From: Taeniopygia guttata
Lineage: Eukaryota > Chordata > Aves > Passeriformes > Estrildidae
DNA: 64,000 nt
Direction: 5' to 3'
Assembly: GCF_048771995.1 (NCBI RefSeq)
Contig: NC_133030.1
Span: 11,920,001 to 11,984,000, forward strand
Translations under genes and position numbers: made by a program
Notes under the pieces: generated by a model
Databases searched by the model: none
What the model saw: only the letters and a program-made list of their open reading frames with translations
What the model was told of the DNA's origin: nothing
Shown: one piece after another, positions 29,970-44,200 of the stretch
How the letters are laid out: the number at the start of each line of letters is the position of its first letter
Numbering within the stretch: the first letter of the stretch is position 1

Positions 29970-30806
29970 ATGGAGCCCAGGCAGGCGGACGTGTCCATCC
30001 CACTGCAATCCTCCGGGTGGGGGGCGGCCGCCCCCGGCCGCCGGTCCGACCCGCAGCCCCGGGACTACGTGCTCTGGTCGGTGTTCAATGTGCTGCTGTG
30101 GTGCGCGCTGGGTGGGCTGAGCTGCTTCGGCTTCCCCCCGCTCGTCTTCTCCATCAAGGTGAGGGGGGGCCCGGGGACGCCCCGCATCTAGCCCTGATCG
30201 GCCCCGGGACCCCCACCCAGACTGACCCCCAGACAGCCCCTCCCAGGATCTCCCTCCTCTGACTGAGCCCGGCACGGGACCCTCGACGTGCCCCGGCTCC
30301 CTCCCCAGATCCGGACCTCCCACCCAACCCGACCCGGACCTTCCCCTCACCCCGAGATCCCCAGTCCCGTCCCCCCACCCCTAGCCCTCCCTGGCACCGT
30401 CCCGGTCCTCTCCCCCCTGCCCACCTCCCTCCAAACGCCTCTCCCACCCTCGGATTCCCAGATCCCCTCTCCCACCCTGGCACCCCCCAATGCCGTGCCG
30501 CCCCCCCCGAGCGCCGGGACCGCGGGGCAGCGCCCGGTGGCCTTACCCCGCATCCCCGGGGTCCCAGCACATCCTCGCGGCCACCCCGGGTGGGTTGGCC
30601 CCCCGGTCGGTGCCCCGCACACCCCGAGCCCCCCGTTTGCTCCCCAGGCCCGTGACTGTAAGTCGGTGGGGGACCTGGAGGGTGCCCGACGTCACGGCGG
30701 CCGCGCCAAGGTCGCCAACATCATCTGCTCCGTGGTGGTCGGCGTCACCTGGGTGATCTTCATCATCATCGTGGCCATCTTCTTCTCTACAATCAGGGCC
30801 ACCTGA
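29970..30806 (+). CDS. Divergent IFITM-family (CD225) protein
   Basis: Two coding exons, 29970-30158 and 30648-30806, give 115 aa. The ATG has a strong Kozak context (GGCCATGG). CD225 landmarks are RDYVLWSVFN, then LVFSIKARDCKSVGDLEGAR and a final membrane helix (VTWVIFIIIVAIFF). Compared with other IFITMs the first hydrophobic segment is about four residues longer (VLLWCALGGLSCFGF), the adjacent cysteine pair is missing (single C45 and C52), and there is no tyrosine-based endocytic signal in the N-terminal tail. Plasma-membrane IFITM1-like behaviour is possible but inferred. It lies between the IFITM3-like gene and IFITM5, where chicken has IFITM1 and IFITM2, and I cannot say which it corresponds to. 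No strong ISRE is visible immediately upstream. Confidence 0.85.
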
Positions 30807-31044
30807 GCACCGCCTGGCCCCACCTGCGGGGTCCTCCCCTCGCTCCTCCTGCCTCCAAAATGTGCCCGTCCGGGGCGCGGGAGCGAAGGGAGAGACCCCG
30901 GTCCCCTCGCTGCCAACGTCGCCGGTGTCCCCGCACGGACGGGGCGGCCAGGCCGGGGCGCGGGGGACGGCCCCATCCCCGCCCTTTGCTCTGCTCACGC
31001 ACTTCGCGGCACCCGTGACACACCTGTCGGTCACCGCTGCCACC

Positions 31045-31050
31045 GATAAA
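31045..31050 (+). terminator. Possible variant polyadenylation signal (GATAAA)
   Basis: GATAAA about 240 bp past the stop of the divergent IFITM gene. No canonical AATAAA precedes it. This is weak evidence. Confidence 0.4.
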
Positions 31051-31230
31051 GTTCGTCCCGACAAATCCCCTCGTTGTCACCTCATAGACCGCGGGACGTC
31101 GCAGAGAGTCCTCGGGCATCTTTGTGGCTTTCTCCTCCTCCTCCTCCTCCTCATGCTCTTCCCACTACCTCTATCCTGCCGCGAAGGTTCCAGCCCAAAG
31201 CCCAGGGAAGTTGCTTCCCAACATCTTGGA

Positions 31231-31821
31231 TGTTATAGATATATATTATAATATTAGCTTTTCGCAAATATTAAATTGAATTTTATAAATGTAATGTTAA
31301 AGTAACTTTGTTATAAAGATACAGTTTTTATTTCTGTTTTTAATTAAGCTTAGACACAGTAGTAAAATAGCTAATATGAGTGTTCTTGTGTTAAAATGCC
31401 TGCCTAGATGAGATAACACCCAATAAACATATAAAAAAACCAACTGCTTACAGATATACCAACTATCAACGCTCACCATCCTCGGACAGAGCCAAAACTA
31501 AAAGTAATAATAAAAAACCCCAAAACCACAACGAAAAAATACACATGCTCTAAAAAAGTAAAACCAAAAAAGAGTCATACTAAACAATTCTTAAAATACG
31601 TAAACTAGTTTAAGAAAAACGTTTACCATACGTAAGAGTCTATAAATATACAACAGGCTGATAAAAGGAAAAAAAGTGTTTAAGAAGTATCTCCGAAGAT
31701 AAGCGTGCTCTTTAAGCACCCAGACACACCCAGCTGTAATCTTAACTCTGTGTTCCTTATCTCCTATTATCCTTCATTAAACTTTATAAGTTTTCATGAG
31801 AGAGTAAACGTGTTTTTCACA
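31231..31821 (+). mobile_element. Probable solo LTR, AT-rich
   Basis: A 591-bp AT-rich block set sharply in GC-rich DNA. It begins TGTTATAG and ends TTTTTCACA (TG...CA), has an ATTAAA near its right end, and is flanked by TTGGA on the left and CTGGA on the right, a 5-bp target duplication with one difference. It resembles passerine ERV LTRs, though the family assignment is from memory. No internal retroviral sequence remains. Confidence 0.6.
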
Positions 31822-32148
31822 CTGGAGATGGCAGGAAAAGGAAATTAAAGCCCCTCCGCGTGTTTTGGCTGCCCACGCCCCCCACCCGGCAGCCGCTGCC
31901 GGGGGATGCGGCTCTTCCACCGCTCTATATTAAATTCCCATTTCATCCATCCGGCGGCCCGAAAGTTCTGCCTCGAGGGGCTCTGCCCTGCCCAGCACAC
32001 CTGGAGGGTGGGGTCGGAGGTACCTGTGCCAGCCAGCGCCGTGCTGGTCCTGGGCTCCGCCTTGGAGTGACCCTCCTGCGGCGTCGGAGTCACGCCGGAG
32101 CCACCCGGGAGGAATGCTCCTCATCCCGGGTGGAATGCTGGCTATTAA

Positions 32149-33388
<1,240 letters not shown>

Positions 33389-33563
33389 CCCAGGGTGAAG
33401 GGCTGGTGGCACCTCCTCTGCGTCACTGGTGGCCCTCCCAAAAGGCCACCACCCCTCTCTGCCACCCACTCCCCAACCCCAGTTATTTTTGTTTATCCTG
33501 TGGGATTTTTTACCTCCTGTTATTCTGTGTGAAGCCCCAGCTTCCATGGTCACTATTTAAATC

Positions 33564-33569
33564 ATTAAA
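33564..33569 (+). terminator. IFITM5 polyadenylation signal (ATTAAA)
   Basis: ATTAAA about 175 bp downstream of the IFITM5 stop codon, followed by a GT-rich stretch (TTTCTGTGTGTGG). Confidence 0.7.
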
Positions 33570-35296
33570 CGCTTCACACAGTGAGAGTTTCTGTGTGTGG
33601 AAAGGGGCAGGGGGGTGCCAATGGGAAAACATAAATTGGGATTTTTGGCTCTGATGGGGGTCCTGGCAGCCAGGAGACTCCATTGTTCCCACAGCCTTTA
33701 GGGCCACTGGGACCCCCAGGACTGAGGAGGGGAGGAAGCAGAGACACTCCCAGGCCTCGTGGGATGAAGCAAATGGGGTTGTCCCGTCCCCATCCCAAAT
33801 GGAGCTGAGACCTGCAAACTCATTACAGCAACACAGACATCCCCAGCCAGTCCCAGCCAGGACATGGGGAAAGCTGGGAAGCTGCTCCCTGCTCCCCGTG
33901 CCTGGGCTGGAGACAGCTCATTCTGGGGCTAAAGGACCCCTTTTTTGAGGATAAACCCCCTTTTCTGCCAACTAGCCCTGGCTCAGAGTGGGGCTGTATC
34001 CCAACCCCATCCAAATCCCAATCCTGGTGCAGGGCACAGGGCTGGGGACAGCATGGTCCCTTTGTCGTGCCAAGAGCTGCCACTAATTAGGGGCTGGCGG
34101 CCGTGATGATGCCGGAGCAGGACCCGAGTAATTACGGCAGCGGGAGCGTCCCTGCTCCAGCCCTAAGCACTCCCAGATGCTTCGGGGCTTGGAGCAGCCG
34201 CGAGGCTTTTTATAAACCGGGCCGAGATTCCTGGGGTTGGCTTGGCCAGGACAGACCCCTCGGGGCAGGGAACGCCCTCGGCATTCCCTGCTCCCACCCA
34301 GGGCTGCTCTGCACCGGGACAGGGAGGCTGTGGAGGGGAGGATGCTCTGCAGCCCCAGAGCCAGGGGATGTGGACACCGTGTCCGCCCTGTGCAGGAATT
34401 CCTTGGGATTTCTGGGGCACCAAAAACGCCCTGAGCAAACCCACAGCAGCTCTTTGCTCGCCCCGAGGCTGCTCAGGCCTGGAAAAGTGCTGCCCTTGTC
34501 ACCATCTGACAGGACAATTCTACAGATCTCTGGTGTCCAGGCTTCCTGCAGCCCTTCAGAGGGCAAGTGAGAAAGGATTTAACTCTAGAACTGCTTGAAA
34601 AGAGAGGGAATAGTGTTGATAAGGGTTTAAAAACATGTGAGGGATGTTACACACCAAATAACAGGAATGGAGCTCTGTGCTGCCCACACAAGGTTAAAAG
34701 GCTTTCGGTTGCATATTTTGGAGTAATATTTAGTGTCAAAACATCATTCATCTGGTGAAACAGCCCACGGAGCAGGCAAGAACCAGGGCAGGACATGCTG
34801 GAGGAGCTGGAGTCAGGATCCTGGAGTCAGGAATGGGCTTCCTTACAAACACAAACACGTTGAGAGCATGAACAACTCCTGTGTGTTCAGCAAACACATT
34901 TAAAATGGTCATTTTCAGGCTTGGTTTCCTCTCCTGCACCAAGGAAGAGATGTGTGGAGGGGAGCGGGGGGCTCAGACAAGGTGACAGCTCCATCCATGA
35001 TGACAGCTTCAGCCACTGACCCCTTGGGGCCACAAGGACCGGTGACACACACAGTCCTGGGGGGGCAAAGGCCTCCTGGCACAGCCTGGCACTGCCTTTC
35101 CACCCACTGTTACCTTCCCCCTCCACCAACATCCCGGATCTGCTGCTCCAGTGGGCAACACCCAGATCAGCCAGGGTTTAGGGGGTCCTGCTGGGTGACC
35201 TCTGGATCCATCCAGGTGCTGTGGGGAAGGAGACACTCTGCCCTGCAACAGAAAAGCTTTGTGTGAGATACGGGAATGGTTTCTTCCCAAATGATT
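33570..35296. other. Space between IFITM5 and PGGHG 3' ends
   Basis: The two genes converge here. Part should be PGGHG 3' untranslated region, but no canonical AATAAA or ATTAAA on the minus strand is evident. I see no other gene. Confidence 0.5.
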
Positions 35297-38200
35297 TCAG
35301 GGAGCAGATGCAGGCACTGCTGCCACACCTTCCCACAAGGGAAAGCACTGTCCCGACTCCAGCACAGCTTCCAGGGGAGATGCCGGAGGGTCTTGGGAGG
35401 TCTCAGTCACTTCCATCCTGATCTCCTCCCTGGTGATGGTGACCTCCAGTTTGTTGCCCAAGTAGGAGACGCTGGAGACTTCCAGCTTGGTGATATCATC
35501 AGGAAAGGCAGGATCGAAGAGGAGGCCGGACCTCGTGATCCTGGAAAGGCAGGAGCACATCAGGGTGGGAACAGCAGGAGCCACAGAGGAGCCCAGCTCA
35601 GGGTCGGGGAGCAGCCACCGCTCCAGGCATCACCACATCACAGCAGAGGAGCCTGAGAGGGTCCTCAGTGCACCCAAGGACCTCTGGGCAAACCCCAAAC
35701 ACACTGATGGAGCACCTGGTGAGGAGCTACTGGGGCTGTGATTCCACAGCCCACCCCAAGACATTCCTGTCCCATTCCAGCTCCACAGCTGGGGCCTGGG
35801 CTTTCCACGAGGTCAGATTTCACATTTACAGAAACACAGCTCAGTTCCAGCAGCTGTGCTGGCAGAACCTGGGGAATGCCCTGCTCCTCTCAGAGCAGGT
35901 GACCCTCAGACATCCACCTCAGCTCCCACTCCCGTGGGATGGAGGGCTGGAAGCTCAGCACGGATGCTCTGTGGGAAATGCAGGCACAGAGAGCCCCCAA
36001 GCCTCAGAGATAGAGATGGATACAGACCTAAGGCCTTGGAGAAGGCTTGAAGGTTTAGAACAGAAAAGTGAAAGAGACAAAGTAAGAATAAAGATTTGTA
36101 GCTCAAGCAGAAATTATGCTTTAAGTGGGTAGAAATAGGCCTCATGGAACCGAATAAACACGTTAAGCAAGATAGTAGAAAATTTTAAAGTCTAGCAATA
36201 GAACTTGTTATAAAATTGGCAAGAAGTAGAAGATACAGCAGTAAGTGTCTGCAGAGTTTTATGGCTGGATAAAAAGAAGCACATTGTGCCAGAATTGTGT
36301 AAAGTGTAGCAATGTTTTGTAGCACTCTGCTACAGTTTGCTATCATTTGTAGCAATGACAGCAAATGAATGGTTGGTTTATGAAGATGCTAGTGAGCTTT
36401 GCAGAAGTAGCTGATCAAGAAATATATAAGATATGATAAGAAATACATGATAAGAAATATATAAAAGACATTATAACTTTATATATACATTTGAACTTTA
36501 TATAACTATAAAATTCAAATGGCTTCTGATGTGATGGCATTGAATGTAGGTCTCAGCCTTCCATGAGACTGATTTTGCAATAGATAAACCATCTTTTAAT
36601 TGCCTCATCAGTTGACCCCGTCTGCTCTGCATCCCCAGCAGCGCTCCTTCCCCAGAAACAATGGAACAAACATCCCAACTCTCCCTCCATCCCTGAGCCA
36701 AAGCCAGGCTGCCTGCGTGGGCGTTGGCTTTGGGTGAGGAAAAACAACGGCCCCTCTTGTCCCCGGCCCAAATCCTGGCGCAGGAGAGCTCTCCACCACC
36801 AGCCCCAGAGGGCTGAGAGGGCTGCAGGAGGCTCAGGGCAGGTCTGGGGGCCTGGGGAGCCCCAGCACTGCGCAGGATCCGTGTCCTACAGTGGGAAAGG
36901 CAGGGGCGTGGCTGCACAACGTTGTCGCCACCTCTGGAATTTGGCCAGAGCCCCAAAGCTGTGGCTTGAGCCTGTGCCACAAGGGGTCCAACCTGGCACA
37001 TACTGGGTGCCTGGAGACCTCCCAGCTTGGCCAAAGCCCAGATTTCCAGCTGGGAATGCGGCAGCTCACACCCAGCTCCACCAGGGAATGGGTGGCTTTT
37101 CCAGCTGGGAGTACAGCACCCAGCTCCACCAGGGAATGGAGTGGGTTTCCCAGCAGCTCTGGCCACACACGTGGAGTGAAAACACATAGTTAGGGCTGGA
37201 AGTTTTCACTGGCAATCAAAAGGCTTGATCCAGACTCAATTAAACCAGGAATAGGCTGAAGAGACGGCGGCTCCAGGGTGGAAACCACCACAGCTCTGCA
37301 ATTACACAAACAGCTCCATGTTCTCCCAGGATATTTTAAAGCTAAGGAGATGCCTGCTCAATGCTTCACTCCAGGGAGGCTCCCGGAGCCCCACGTGAGC
37401 AGGGAGGCCACAGTCAGGCTGCAGGAGGTGATTTCTCACCACATCCAAAGGAGACAGGAGGATGTTGTTGCTGAAGCAGAGAACAAGCTTAGGGAACAGC
37501 ATTTTGCTTCCCAAATGTCACCTGTCATGAGCCTCTTACCTATTCCCAACTTCACTCCAGCCAAACAGGGACATTTTAAGGGACAAGTGGTTGCTTGGGA
37601 GATAAAAGCGACACAACAGGTCTCACCTGAACCCTGTGAAGCCGAAGAGGACGACCTGCAGGAATCCACCCATCCCTGTCAGGAAGTTCACAGCTCCCGA
37701 CCCATCCGAGTTCTCTGCCCAGACCTGCTCCAGCAGGAGAAACAGATGGTGCAGGAATTGATTTGGGATGCTGTCCCACATTTGGAGGCAAGATGTATTC
37801 AATTCCCATCTGTATGGCAGTTATCTTCTGTTAAGTGGGCAGTTTTTCCTGATCTCTTCCACAGCCAATCCTCTTTCAGGGGAGACATCTGCTGTTAATG
37901 GGCCACTGAATGTCACTGCATGACTGGTAAGAGCTGTAACATCCCATTGTCAGATGCTCTGCCCAGATGGAGGAGCCAAGCGTTCCTACCTGGATATAAT
38001 CTTGAGCGTCTGGAACACCAGCAGGGCTTTTTCTGCACTGGATTTCCCAGAGGAACAGCTGCCTCTTCCACTGCCTCTTCAGAGGAAAACTACACCCTTT
38101 TCACTGCTCCAACAGAACCACACCTGACACTCCAGGAGGACTGCAGCCACAATTCCAATTGGACTGCTGCCAACACCCTGTCAGGTTGTGTTCTGACTCT

Positions 38201-41200
38201 GTCAGTGTTGTTTTGGTTCACTGCATTGTTTACTTTATCTTTTTATTTTTTTCCCTAATAAAGAACTGTTATTCCTATTCCCATATTTTTGCCTGAGAGC
38301 CCCCATTAATTTCAAATTTGTAACAATTCGAAAGTAGGGGCTCTGCATTTTTTCCATTTCAGGAGAAGCTCCCACCTTCCTTAGCAGACACCAGTCTTTC
38401 CAAACCAAGACAGATGTGCCAGGCAGTTCTGTTGTTCCAATCCCATTGTCACCTGCCTGGGAGCAGGAGGGATCTGCAGCCCCGCCACTCACCTTGAAAG
38501 GCTCCGTGATGTTGCTGAAGCACTTTTCCAGCTGGCTCCAGGCTCTCTGCAGCTCCTTCAGCTCCAGCCAGCCCACGGCAAACATGCTCTGCCGGAGAGG
38601 GAACGGTGACAGCGCGGTGGAGCAGCAGCACCTCCCCACCCCTCCATCCAGAGGGAACATTTCCAGCGCACACCCCAGCTCTGCACTGTCCCCTGGATGG
38701 AGCACCCCCTCCCAGGGGTGAATCCCAGGCTGGGCCCTGCCCTCTCCTCACCCAGGTCATGGCTGGCCCGGCCGGGTCGGTGACGGGCTCGTACATCTCC
38801 AGGTCGTTCCTCCGCACCTCGGCACTCATGGGATGCATCAGTGGGAACCCCAGCAGGACCACATCTGCCTGTTTCACCGGCTCACCTAGGGACAGGGCTG
38901 CTCAGACACTTCCCAGATTTCCTAAGTTTTTGAGCCCACTGGTGAGAAACAACCCAGTGAGGAAGGAAAACCTGTTATGTGTAGTAGATATAATTAACGC
39001 CATTTCTAGTATGATATATGTGATATTGAATATTTGTTGGAGTATACACGTTTGTATTAGGAGTCCCCCCAACCCTCGCAGGTGAAACCTGGTGTATGTT
39101 GAAACCCCATTTACAAGTAAAAGGATGTGGCTCTCTGGAGATGGCTGTATATCTGAAGCTATACCCCAGGCCTGATCATTGCATGAATGACCTGAGATGG
39201 ATATCATGGAAATCCTCCTGACAGATACCTGCAAATGCAGGGTTCCCATCAATTTCATCAAGGGATTCAACAACTCCGGACATCGAACTGGGACATCAGA
39301 TTGTTCTACCTTGTCGCCAAGAAAAGAAATCTCATCAAACTATGGGACTCTGAATAGAAGAAAGGATTGATTGCTGAAATCCTGGCCTCAGGCGGAATTT
39401 TCCCTATAAAAACCGCTTGTGCCAGGATGGAGGTGTGTGGGCATAGAGGAAAACCTCTGCTGAGGCTGACTTGTTGTTGCACACCCAGCGCCGACCCCGG
39501 GCTCGGCTCTGTTCTTTCCTTGTGGCTGGCTAGATAGAATTTGAATTGCAAAATAAATATTTTATTTTTTCATTTTAATTTGGCTGGAGACATTTTCATT
39601 TATAACACACCCTTAGCCCAGCTTGTTGCACTGCAGCAACAGCAGGGACTCTTCTTCTGCCATTCCCAAGTCTGAACCAGTTGGAATTCTGATCCTTCTA
39701 GGTTTAAAAGTGTGATCCATGGCCACCACCACGGGCTGCTGCCACTGCCTCCCCACTCACCTGGGCTGTAGCCATCGTACTCAGGGTGGTATTTCCTCTC
39801 CTCATCAAAGGGCACTTTGATTTTCCTGGCACGGTCCCCCCACTCCTCTGGCACCGGGAGCAGCAGGTCCCGAGCCAGGTCAGTGGCAAAATTTAAGCTG
39901 GAAAGAAGGAGGAACAAGGTTTTATGTCAGGGATGGGTGATGGTGAGAGGAGAGAGGGAATAGGAGCTGCAAGAAAAAGCTGCTGTGGAAGAACAAGGGG
40001 CAGAGATTGAGCCAGGGGTAACAGCTTCCATCACTGAGCTAGGAGCTTCTTTCCCTGGCTGTGGATGTCTCCAGCTGGCCAACAGCACAGACACCCCATG
40101 GAATGCCAAGGGAGAAGCCCTGCTGTGAATGGAGATCCCTCTCAGCCTCACGTGGGCACTGAACAGCTTGGAGGAGCCAGGGGAGCCCCCACTCTTCCTC
40201 TGACTGCAGAGAGGTGACAGGGAGAGCGGTGTGAGGAGAGGGAGGAAGGATCCCCTTGGGATCTGTTCCCATCCCTGCAGAGTGCCAGGTGGCAGAGCAG
40301 AGAGCCAGGCAATGCTCCCAAGTGTCATTCAAACATTACCTGCACCGGGCCACGGCGTTGGTGTAAGCAGAGTTATCGACCTGGCTGTGGTACTCGTCTG
40401 GGGGCATGACACCTGCGGGCACAGCGGGGGGACACTTTGTACCCCAGCACACTCAGGGGCTGCCGTGGCTCTGGGCCCCTCCTCAGGGACACAGCCGGGG
40501 GAAGTGGACCCTCCTGCCTGCCTGGATCCCAGCAGTATGCTCAGGGAGAACACTCAGGGTGCTGGTGCTGGAGCAGGAACAACCCAGGATGCAGCTCTGG
40601 CTGGAGCATTCAGGCCCCTCATCCTGAGGGCATCTTGAAGGGGACCTTTAAATCATGGAATCCCAGGGTGGTTTGGGTTGCCTTAAAGCTCATCCAGTTC
40701 CACACCCCTACCATGGGCAAGGGACATCTTCCACTAGACCAGGTGGCTCCAAACTTCTGATTTCCACGCCATTTTAATGGCAGAGGTACCTCTGATGTGG
40801 TAGAGCTGCTCCTCCTCACTCCACACCATCCTGCTGCACCAGTACTGAGCCACGGCTTCCACCAGCTCCCAGCCCCCATCCTCCTGGAACAGCTTCTGAT
40901 CCTGGGGGAAAAACAGGGACATGAGGGAGACTCCAACAGATTCAAAGTCAGCAGGAGGATGGAGAGGAGCTCTGAGGAGATGGAGGGCGCAGGAGAAAAG
41001 ACTGGCCTGGTTTGAGCCAACAGCATGCTGAGATGCCCACAGGAGCAAGAACAGAGAAGGCAGGGCTGCAGGAGTGAGCCTGCAGAGCAGAGAGAGCAGA
41101 GTTCCTCAGGGAAGGGACAGTGACAGTGTCCAGGTGTCCTGCCACTGGGCCATCAGGTGGAGCACCCTCCCTTTACCTGCGTGGTGCAGTAATACTGCTC

Positions 41201-44200
41201 GAAGGCCATCAGGACATCCCCGGTAACGTGGATTTCCTGGGCTCCGTAGATCTCCTCAGGACACACTTCCCGGCCAGTGGCTGCGCTCTCCCACGGGAAT
41301 TTCGCGCCCTGCCGAGAGAAGGCATCCATGAGCACATCACCTGGAGCTGTGCCCTGCTGAAACAGCCCAGGATTGCTCTGGGGACGGGGGTGGTGTGAGG
41401 AACTGCATTGACTTGTTTGTTCATCAAAAGTATGAAATTAGGATAAAAGGGGGGGAAGTCGGGACATGGAATTTGCAGGCTTGACTGGTAACCACAGACA
41501 AAGATTGTGAAAGATTTTGCAGGACTGTCTGGAACTGATAACCGCAGTGGAAACCCATTGTTGCTGAAACTGATAACCGCAGTGGAAGGAGACTCACCAC
41601 CCCCACTTGTGAAACCCATTGTTGCTGGAACTGATAACCACGGTGGAAGGAGACCCATCACCCCCACTTATGCAGGATAAAAAGGGACTGAAGAGAAGGA
41701 AAGGTTGTCAGCTTTTGGCGGAACACAGGCTCCGCAGCTGCACCCAGCGCTGTTTGCTTGCTATCACTTGCTGTAATTAATAAAATTATTAATTGATCTT
41801 AAAAGGCTGAATCAAATTATTTGCCTCAATTTATAACAGGTGGTGCCACCCCGGCCCGGTGTCCCTGTCCCACCCCGGCCCGGTGTCCCGGTCCCACCCC
41901 GGCCCGGTGTCCCGGTGCCACCCCGGCCCGGTGTCCCTGTCCCACCTCGTAGCCCTGTTCCCGCGCGTTGCGCCTGGCGCCCTCCAGCGTGCGGACGCGG
42001 TACTGCAGGATGGCGCGGGCAGCCTCGGGATACAGCAGCAGGATATTCGGGAACATCCAGGTGTCCTGCGAGGCCGCGCGGCGGGATTGGCTGGGGGAAA
42101 GCATCCAAATACTCCCGCCAGCTCCACCCTTCAAGTACACCCTCATCCCGATGGAAGGATGGAGTCTTGTCCATCCCTATTGAAGGACAGCCTGCTGCAT
42201 CCCAGTGGAAGGATGGAGAAGGCTCCATCTTTCCTTCAGACTACTGAAGGATAGTCTGCTCCATCCCGATGGAAAGATGGAGTGTCCTCCATCCCACTTG
42301 CCGTGCCAAGCCCCCGGGTCAGCACAGCCGCCTTCACCTGGTCCCAGAAGACGTGTCCCCAGTAGTCCTCGCCGCGGGTGCCGTTGGACAAGCCGCCGGG
42401 GCTGATGCCGTGGAACGGGACTCCGGGGCAGTCCCGGGGCGGGAGGGCGCTCAGCAGGTAGTAGAGGCAGCCGTGGAGCGCCTGGCGCAGGGCCGGGGGC
42501 CCGTCCAGCTCCACGGAGCAGCCCCGGCGCAGCGCGGCCCAGGCGCGGATGTGGGAGCGGAGCAGGGACCCCGCGGCCAGCAGAGCCAGCCCCGCGCTGT
42601 AGCTGCGCTTCGCCTCCTCCTCGCTCCCGGCCACGGCTGTCAGGAACTGCCAGCACCGCTCCTGCTCCTCCCCACCCAGCGTCAGCCACTGTGGGATGGG
42701 GGTCCACAGCATGTGGACAGTGGGACGGGGGCCCCCCTCCACCTCAGGAACCAGTGTCTGCCCGTAGATGTAGCTGTGGGAGATGGGGAAGTGACTGAGG
42801 AAAGTGTTTCTTCCCAATATCCTATCTAACCCTACCCTCTGGCAGTGGGAAGCCATCGTAAATGGTCTCTGGTCCCAAGAATCCTGTTCTAGAGGTCATC
42901 TACAAATCTCCTGTTTTCCCCAGCCTCACTTCTTTGGAATCACATCTAGCCTCCCTCACATTCACTGCTCTTACACATCAGTATGAGGCATAATACTGGA
43001 GTTGCAAGTAATAAAAATGTTTTCTATGCTTAATTTCAGGGGTCTTTTTATACACCTGCCAGGACAAAGTAGGTGTGCAGAAGCCTTTACACCCTTCACC
43101 ATTCCAGCCTCACACCCCATGCCATTTCAGCACCCACCCTTCACCATTCCAGCCTCACACCCCTCACCATTCCAGCCCCACGCCCCTCACCATTCCAGCC
43201 TCACACCCCACACCATTCCAGCTCCACACCCCTCACCATTCCAGCCCCATGCCCCTCACCATTCCAGCCCCCACCCTTCACCATTCCAGCCCCACACCCC
43301 TCACCATTCCAGCCCCATGCCCCTCACCATTCCAGCCCCCACCCTTCACCATTCCAGCCCCACACCCCTCACCATTCCAGCCCCATGCCCCTCACCATTC
43401 CAGCCCCACACCCCTCACCATTCCAGCCCCATGCCCCTCACTATTCCAGCCCCACTCCAGCCTTACATCTGCAGTTTATTCCCCAGGGGAGAGCAGGGCA
43501 CTGTGCGACACTCACTGCGCTCCCTGGAAGTCTGGGCCTGGGGTCAAGTGCAGGTCCTGGCTCTGTTGCACGAACAGGCTCTGGAGCTGGACGGTGATGG
43601 GATGCGTGGAGCCATCCAAGCGCTGGATGGTGATGCTGAAGGCCATCAGGTGCACCAGAGAGTGGTGGGCGTAGAGCTGGTGAGTGGCCGTGTAGCCAGG
43701 GGACTGAATCGTATGGCTGAAGGTCCCTGCAAGCACAGCCAGAGCCACCAGCCTTTGGAAACACTTGGATTCTGCCCTATCTACTGCTTCCTGCTGGCCA
43801 AAGGGTTGCTTTTCCCGAGATCAGATCCAGTTGTGGACTGGAGAACACCGCTGACAGCGAGCCTGGCTGAGCTGCTGAGGGATGGTCTGTGCCATGAAAC
43901 ATTTTACCAGGCTCCATGATTAAAGAGTGTGAAGCCTGGCCCCAGCAGGGATAGAGCTACAGCCTGAAAATCACTTATTCCCACACAAAAGGGGGATTTT
44001 CCGCTCGTTCCAGAGGAGCAGCACCCCGAGGCGAACAGAGAATGAGGAGAAGGAAGATGTGAGTGAGCGGAAAAAGCAGCAGAAGCAGAGAGAACCGAGC
44101 TGCTGGCAGAGCCCCCAGGGCAGGTGCCGGCTCCTGCTCACCTGTCCAGGTGTTGAGGGTGAAGCTCTCGGCCGGGCTGCGGGCACCGGGCGCTGCCATG

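Noticed and set aside
31231-31821. AT-rich block as a matrix-attachment or origin element
   Set aside because: TG...CA ends and a near-perfect 5-bp flanking duplication fit a solo LTR better.
43096-43455. CRISPR-like repeat spacing
   Set aside because: Adjacent tandem units without unique spacers in a vertebrate intron, so it is a minisatellite.
43002-43919. 305-codon frame with HHSSP-type repeats
   Set aside because: Direct translation of the intron 2 minisatellite of PGGHG, continuing antisense through exon 2.
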